A DNA stretch of 64,000 nt from Arthrobacter sp. Soil762 (GTDB lineage: Bacteria; Actinomycetota; Actinomycetes; Actinomycetales; Micrococcaceae). Position numbers and translations under genes: made by a program. The notes beneath the pieces are model-generated. The model was given only the letters and a program-made list of their open reading frames with translations. It searched no databases and had not been told where the DNA came from. The stretch covers positions 16,078-80,077 of the forward strand of contig NZ_LMSG01000020.1 of the NCBI RefSeq assembly GCF_001428335.1, given 5' to 3'. Shown one piece after another: positions 59,637-64,000 of this stretch (the stretch's first letter is position 1; each line of letters starts with the position of its first letter).

Positions 59637-60533
59637 TTAGCGGAGCACTACCGTCCTGTTGCCCTGCAGGATCACGCGGCCTTCGCAGTGCCAGCGCACG
59701 GCGTTGCTGAGCGCCTTGCACTCGGTATCACGGCCGGCGGCAACCAGGTCCTCGGGCCCGTAGGTGTGGTCCACTTCCACCGTCTGCTGCGAGATGATCG
59801 GCCCCTCGTCCAGCTCGGCATTCACGTAATGCGCAGTTGCCCCCACGGTCTTCACGCCGCGCGCGTAGGCCTGGTGGTACGGCTTTGCGCCCTTGAAGCT
59901 GGGCAGGAACGAGTGGTGGATGTTGATCGCCCGCCCGTCCAACCGCCGGGTGAGGTCGTCGCTGAGCACCTGCATGTAGCGGGCCAGCACCACCAGCTCC
60001 ACGTCGAACGTGTCCACCAGTTCCAGCAGCCGGGCCTCGGCCGCAGGCTTGGTGTCGGCTGTGACCGGCACATGGAAGAACGGGATGCCGTGCCATTCCA
60101 CCAGCGCCTGGTGGTCCGTGTGGTTGGAGACCACGGCCGCGATCTCCACCGGAAGCTCGCCGGTTCTGGCACGGAACAGCAGGTCGTTGAGGCAGTGGCC
60201 GAACTTGGACACCATGATCAGCACACGGCGCTTGGCACCGAGCCGCTCCAGCCGCCAGCTCATCCCGAACCGTTCCGCCACGGGGCCAAAAGCGGCCCGC
60301 AACGTGTCCGCGGTGGAGGCATCGCCGTCGGACGCGAAGTGCACGCGCATAAAGAAGTGGCGCTCCGACCGTTCGCCGAACTGTTTGCTGTCCACGATGT
60401 CGCAGCCGTGCTCCAGCAGGAAGCCGGACACGGCGTGGACAATCCCGGGCTGCTCCGCGCAGTCCAAAGTCAGGACGTGTTCAACGGTGGTGACGGGCTG
60501 GGGGAGGGACGTTTCAGTCTGGATGGCAGTCAT
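59637..60533 (-). CDS. purU: Formyltetrahydrofolate deformylase
   Basis: A 298-residue enzyme hydrolysing 10-formyl-THF to formate and THF. An ACT domain occupies ~15-90 (LTLDCAEQPGIVHAVSGFLL); the formyltransferase-like domain follows (RVLIMVSKFGHCLNDLLFRA, NHTDHQALVEWHGIPF, LARYMQVLS, and the catalytic INIHHSFLPSFKGAKPYHQA). Downstream of sdaA and the sox genes, it recycles folate loaded with the one-carbon unit from sarcosine. The ATG at 60533 follows the sdaA stop by 2 bp; a GTG at 60542 is possible. Confidence 0.94.
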   Translation of the reverse strand: MTAIQTETSLPQPVTTVEHVLTLDCAEQPGIVHAVSGFLLEHGCDIVDSKQFGERSERHFFMRVHFASDGDASTADTLRAAFGPVAERFGMSWRLERLGAKRRVLIMVSKFGHCLNDLLFRARTGELPVEIAAVVSNHTDHQALVEWHGIPFFHVPVTADTKPAAEARLLELVDTFDVELVVLARYMQVLSDDLTRRLDGRAINIHHSFLPSFKGAKPYHQAYARGVKTVGATAHYVNAELDEGPIISQQTVEVDHTYGPEDLVAAGRDTECKALSNAVRWHCEGRVILQGNRTVVLR

Positions 60534-60535
60534 GG

Positions 60536-61909
60536 CTAGCACTCGATCACGTTGACGGCGAGGCCCCCGCGGGAGGTCTCCTTGTATTTGGTTTTCATGT
60601 CCGCTCCTGTCTCACGCATGGTTTTGATGGCCTTGTCCAGCGACACCTTGTGGCTGCCGTCCCCGTGGAGGGACAGTCGCGCGGCGTTGATGGCTTTCAC
60701 GCTGGCGATGGCGTTCCGTTCGATGCAGGGGATCTGCACCAGGCCGCCCACCGGATCGCAGGTCAGCCCGAGGTTGTGTTCGATCCCCACTTCGGCGGCG
60801 TTTTCCACCTGCTCCGGCGTGCCGCCCAGGACCTCGCACAGGCCCGCGGCCGCCATGGAACAGGCAGAGCCCACCTCGCCCTGGCAGCCCACCTCCGCAC
60901 CGGAGATGGAGGCGTTGATCTTGAAAAGAATCCCGACGGCGGCTGCCGCGAGGAGGAAGCGGACCACACCGTCGTCGTCGGCTCCGGGAACAAACTTGAC
61001 GTAATAGTGCAGGACGGCAGGCACGATGCCCGCCGCGCCGTTGGTGGGGGCCGTGACAATGCGCCCGCCGGCGGCGTTTTCCTCGTTGACCGCGAGTGCG
61101 AACAGATTGACCCATTCCATGGCGCGGAAGGGGTCGGTGACGCCGGTATCGGCGGTCAGCGTGCGGAATAACGACGGCGCCCGGCGCCTGACGTTTAACC
61201 CGCCGGGCAGGATCCCTTCCGCGGCGCAGCCGTTGTCCACACATTCGCGCATGACCGCCCAGAGTCCCAGCAGCCTTTCGCGGAGTTCCGCTTCGCTGCG
61301 CCACACCAGCTCGTTGGCGAGCATCACGTCGGAGATGGACATGCCTTCGCGGCTGCAGATCGCCAGGAGTTCATCGGCGGTGGTGAACGGGTACGGCAGC
61401 ACGGTGTCATCGGCCACCACCTTGTCGCCGGCGCCAGCATCCCCGTCCACCACAAAGCCGCCGCCGATCGAGTAGAAGCTCCGTTCGCTCAGCACGGTAC
61501 CGGCGTGGTCGAGTGCCCGGAACGTCATGCCGTTGGGGTGGGCGGGCAGGGATTTGCGGCGGTGCAGCACCACGTCCTCGTCCCAGTTGAAGTCCACCCG
61601 GTGGTCCCCGCAGATCCTGAGTTCGGCGTCGAGCGCGGCGGCGGCCACCTGGTCGTCGGCGCTGGAGGTGTCCACCGTTTCCGGGTCCAGGCCCTGCAGG
61701 CCCAGCACCACCGCCTTGTCGGAGCCGTGGCCCCGGCCGGTGGCACCCAGCGAGCCGAACAGCTCGGCCTGGACCCGGGTGGTTGAGCTCAGGAGCCCGC
61801 CGCCCTTAAGGCCGTCGGCGAACAGCTTCGCTGCCCGCATCGGGCCGACCGTGTGTGACGACGACGGCCCGATGCCAACGGAGAACAGGTCCAGGGCGCT
61901 CAGCGCCAT
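60536..61909 (-). CDS. sdaA: L-serine ammonia-lyase (single-chain, 4Fe-4S)
   Basis: A 457-residue iron-sulphur serine dehydratase converting L-serine to pyruvate and ammonia. The beta domain starts ALSALDLFSVGIGPSSSHTV, and the alpha domain contains TAPTNGAAGIVPAVLHYYV and GEVGSACSMAAAGLCEVLGG, with cluster ligands in these Cys residues and in GLTCDPVGGLVQIPCIERNA. In one unit with soxG upstream (TGATG overlap) and purU downstream: serine is formed from glycine plus the one-carbon unit of sarcosine. Confidence 0.95.
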   Translation of the reverse strand: MALSALDLFSVGIGPSSSHTVGPMRAAKLFADGLKGGGLLSSTTRVQAELFGSLGATGRGHGSDKAVVLGLQGLDPETVDTSSADDQVAAAALDAELRICGDHRVDFNWDEDVVLHRRKSLPAHPNGMTFRALDHAGTVLSERSFYSIGGGFVVDGDAGAGDKVVADDTVLPYPFTTADELLAICSREGMSISDVMLANELVWRSEAELRERLLGLWAVMRECVDNGCAAEGILPGGLNVRRRAPSLFRTLTADTGVTDPFRAMEWVNLFALAVNEENAAGGRIVTAPTNGAAGIVPAVLHYYVKFVPGADDDGVVRFLLAAAAVGILFKINASISGAEVGCQGEVGSACSMAAAGLCEVLGGTPEQVENAAEVGIEHNLGLTCDPVGGLVQIPCIERNAIASVKAINAARLSLHGDGSHKVSLDKAIKTMRETGADMKTKYKETSRGGLAVNVIEC

Positions 61910-62544
61910 CAGGGCACCTCAGGGGAAGCGAACTCCCTCATGGCGTCCAGGAGCCACCGGCCCAGGAAGTCCGCGAACGAGGCCCGGGGGAAGAGCCGGA
62001 AGCTTTCCTCGCCGGTCTTCTGCAGGACCACAGGGATGTTGCCGATCTCGGTGTTCAGGGCGGTTCCCACGGTGAAGCTGCGAGGGTGCAGGTCCAGGGC
62101 ACAGCCCTTTTCCAGGGCCGCGCGGGCCCGGGGGCCGGAAAGCTCGAACGTGGTGCGGTTCGCGGAGAGGTCCACCACCTGGCCCGGAGCCTCGCCCAGC
62201 GCGGCTACGAGGGAGCCGATGAGGTCACCGCCCAGGGAATCGTGGGCCTCTTCGGGTGCCACCACCAGGAACTCGGAGGGTCCCAGCCAGAGGACGCTGA
62301 CGCGGTCGGTGCCGGCCACGTCGCCGCAGCGTGCCGGCAGTCCGCCGGTGACGGCGGCGATCCGTGCGCCTTCCTCGGAGCGGGGGTCCACGCGGACGCC
62401 CGCCATGGTCTGGAACGGGCCTTCGTTCAGGACCACCGTCCCCTGGATGGAGCCGGCCTCCAGTGCAGCGGCCAGGTGGGAGGCGGGGCTGCGGCGGATG
62501 TCCCGGAGTCCATTGATGCCGTTGATTGCTGCTGTGTTAGCCAT
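61909..62544 (-). CDS. soxG: Sarcosine oxidase gamma subunit
   Basis: The 211-residue gamma subunit of heterotetrameric sarcosine oxidase, with the family's GcvT-like fold: IRRSPASHLAAALEAGSIQG, VLWLGPSEFLVVAPEEAHDS, ALGEAPGQVVDLSANRTTFE and ALEKGCALDLHPRSFTVG. The ATG at 62544 overlaps the soxA stop by 8 bp; upstream in-frame codons lie inside soxA. The enzyme oxidises sarcosine to glycine, passing the methyl carbon to THF and making H2O2. Confidence 0.92.
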   Translation of the reverse strand: MANTAAINGINGLRDIRRSPASHLAAALEAGSIQGTVVLNEGPFQTMAGVRVDPRSEEGARIAAVTGGLPARCGDVAGTDRVSVLWLGPSEFLVVAPEEAHDSLGGDLIGSLVAALGEAPGQVVDLSANRTTFELSGPRARAALEKGCALDLHPRSFTVGTALNTEIGNIPVVLQKTGEESFRLFPRASFADFLGRWLLDAMREFASPEVP

Positions 62545-64000
62545 CTTTGCGGGTCCCTTCGGGGTCAAAAAGTACGGTTTCTGCGACAACAACGTCAACC
62601 AGCTGGTCGCCGGCGGCGGCCACCAGGGTCTCGCCGATGCGGTTGCGGCCATTCTTGATCAGTGCCAGCGCGAAGGACCTGCCCAGCGCGGCGCTGTGGT
62701 AGCTCGAGGTCACGAAGCCCTGCATGGGCACCGGGCCGTAGGCGGGGTTGGTGCTGATGCCCTTTTCCACGAGCTGGGTGCCTTCCGGCAGCCGGATGGT
62801 GCCGTCCACGGGCAGGACGCTGACCAGGTGCTTGCGGTCCCCGCGCTGGGCGTCGGCCCGGGTGTAGGAGCGTTTGCCGATGAAGTCCTTGGCCTTGGAG
62901 ACCACCCATTCCATGCCCGCGTCCTGCGGGGTGACGGTGCCGTCGGTGTCCTGCCCGACGATCGGGTAGCCCTTTTCGGCGCGGAGCACGTGCATGGTTT
63001 CGGTGCCGTAGGGGGTGATGTTGAATTCGGCGCCTGCCGCGGCCACGGCTTCCCAGGTGTTCAGCCCGTACCATGACGGCACGTTGATCTCGTAGGCCAG
63101 TTCGCCGGAGAAGGAGATCCGGCAGACCCTGGCCTGCACGCCTGAGGCGAGGGTGGTTTCGCGGAACGTCATGAACGGGAAGGCTTCCGCCTCCAGCCCG
63201 CCGCCCGCCGCCAGGTCCGGCGCCAGTTTGGCGAGCACCGCCCGGGATTTGGGCCCGACGACGGCAATGGTGGACCACTGTTCGGTCACCGAGGTGCAGT
63301 GCACGTCGAGTTCGGGCCATTCGGTCTGCAGCCATTCCTCCAGCCAGTCCAGCACCTTCGCGGCACCGCCGGTGGTGGTGGTCATGAAGAACCGGTCATC
63401 GTCGAGGCGCAGGGTGACGCCGTCGTCGAAGATCATGCCGTCCGCCATGCACATCACGCCGTAGCGGGCCGAACCCGGGGCGAGCTTCTTGAACGCGTTG
63501 GTGTAGATCCGGTTGAGGAACTCACCGGCGTCCTTGCCGCGGATTTCGATCTTGCCGAGGGTGGTGGCGTCCATAAAGCCCACGGATTCGCGGACGGCTG
63601 CGCACTCGCGGAGCACGGCGGTGTCCATGTCCTCCCCGCCCTGCGGGTAGTACCAGGGCCGCTTCCACTGCCCGACGTCCTCGAACAGTGCCCCCTGTGC
63701 CTCGTGCCACGGGTGGATGGACGTTTTGCGGGCGGGGTCGAACAGTTCGCCGCGCTGGCGTCCGGCGAGGGCAGCGAACGCCACCGGAGTGAAGGGTGCC
63801 CGGTAGGTGGTGGTGCCGATGTCGCCGATGCCCCGGGACGCTTCGCCGGCGGTCCGGAGCGCGGCGGCGATGACGCCGATCGCGTTGACCCCGGAGGTCT
63901 TGCCCTGGTCGTTGGCGGTGCTGATGGACGTGTAGCGCTTGATGTGCTCCACGGACCGCATCCCGGCGCCGGTGGAGCGCAGGACGTCGGCCACGGACTG
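62537..64000 (-). CDS. soxA: Sarcosine oxidase alpha subunit, C-terminal half (cut by right edge)
   Basis: About 487 C-terminal residues of the ~960-residue alpha subunit. Visible are the end of the central domain (STGAGMRSVEHIKRYTSIST, DQGKTSGVNAIGVIAA) and the whole aminomethyltransferase-like (GcvT) domain that binds folate: YRAPFTPVAFAALAGRQRGE, ESVGFMDATTLGKIEIRGKD, SFSGELAYEINVPSWYGLNT and LRAEKGYPIVGQDTDGTVTP. The N-terminal FAD/NAD domains and the start lie beyond base 64000. No frame lesion is seen in the part present. Confidence 0.94.
   Translation of the reverse strand, partial: QSVADVLRSTGAGMRSVEHIKRYTSISTANDQGKTSGVNAIGVIAAALRTAGEASRGIGDIGTTTYRAPFTPVAFAALAGRQRGELFDPARKTSIHPWHEAQGALFEDVGQWKRPWYYPQGGEDMDTAVLRECAAVRESVGFMDATTLGKIEIRGKDAGEFLNRIYTNAFKKLAPGSARYGVMCMADGMIFDDGVTLRLDDDRFFMTTTTGGAAKVLDWLEEWLQTEWPELDVHCTSVTEQWSTIAVVGPKSRAVLAKLAPDLAAGGGLEAEAFPFMTFRETTLASGVQARVCRISFSGELAYEINVPSWYGLNTWEAVAAAGAEFNITPYGTETMHVLRAEKGYPIVGQDTDGTVTPQDAGMEWVVSKAKDFIGKRSYTRADAQRGDRKHLVSVLPVDGTIRLPEGTQLVEKGISTNPAYGPVPMQGFVTSSYHSAALGRSFALALIKNGRNRIGETLVAAAGDQLVDVVVAETVLFDPEGTRKDG

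Overview
The window is high-GC DNA with actinobacterial gene content. A DUF5997 gene paired with a LysR-type substrate-binding protein, an MptB-type GT-C mannosyltransferase, a PxpB-PxpC fusion, a uridine-type nucleoside operon and a sarcosine oxidase-sdaA-purU block together point to a soil member of the Micrococcaceae such as Arthrobacter or Pseudarthrobacter. This placement is inferred from gene content. It reads as chromosomal metabolic DNA with several patches of accessory or decayed sequence.

Left part (1-6,250): a glpX gene entering from the left edge and carrying a one-base frameshift; a small unknown gene and a winged-helix regulator; a small serine recombinase preceded by three repeats at 57-58 bp spacing that resemble a res site; a gene-poor stretch; a VOC protein; a DUF3883 protein with a nuclease-like motif; and a VapBC-like pair. 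Next (6,238-14,534) come DUF5997/LysR-like, a lipoprotein, and a 5-oxoproline operon (GntR regulator divergent from pxpA, an MFS carrier, pxpBC and a biotin carboxylase/BCCP). A complete urease operon follows (ureABC-E-F-G-D, 15,180-20,277) with a NiCoT nickel permease joined directly to its end.

Middle (21,392-33,678): ArfB, a Bcr/CflA-type exporter, a RelE/Phd pair with a palindromic operator, an ABC exporter with a divergent two-component system, a diguanylate cyclase, a SulP transporter wrecked by deletions, an MptB-like mannosyltransferase, and about 800 bp of unexplained DNA.

Right part (33,679-64,000): a DeoR-regulated operon with a sugar ABC importer, two FGGY kinases, a histidine phosphatase and a 2-hydroxyacid dehydrogenase, whose substrate I cannot name. 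Then two tandem GT87-like mannosyltransferases, a RelA/SpoT-domain synthetase, a LacI regulator, a zinc alcohol dehydrogenase divergent from an MmyB-type regulator, and a broken acetyltransferase gene. A nucleoside operon (nucleoside hydrolase, MFS carrier, ribokinase) has two LacI-type operators. A NodB-fold deacetylase/NCS1 permease pair is divergent from a PucR activator. The window closes with purU, sdaA, soxG and soxA (cut by the right edge), which deal with the products of sarcosine oxidation.

The strongest candidate for something undescribed is the segment 58,390-59,613. A single gene (AbiEi-like N terminus, DUF559/Vsr-like C terminus) is bracketed by two arrays of three short repeats. 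Each array has an exact 32-bp period, and the two arrays are inverted relative to each other, with outer ends that match like terminal inverted repeats. The whole cassette sits between two convergent genes, next to a G-quadruplex motif.
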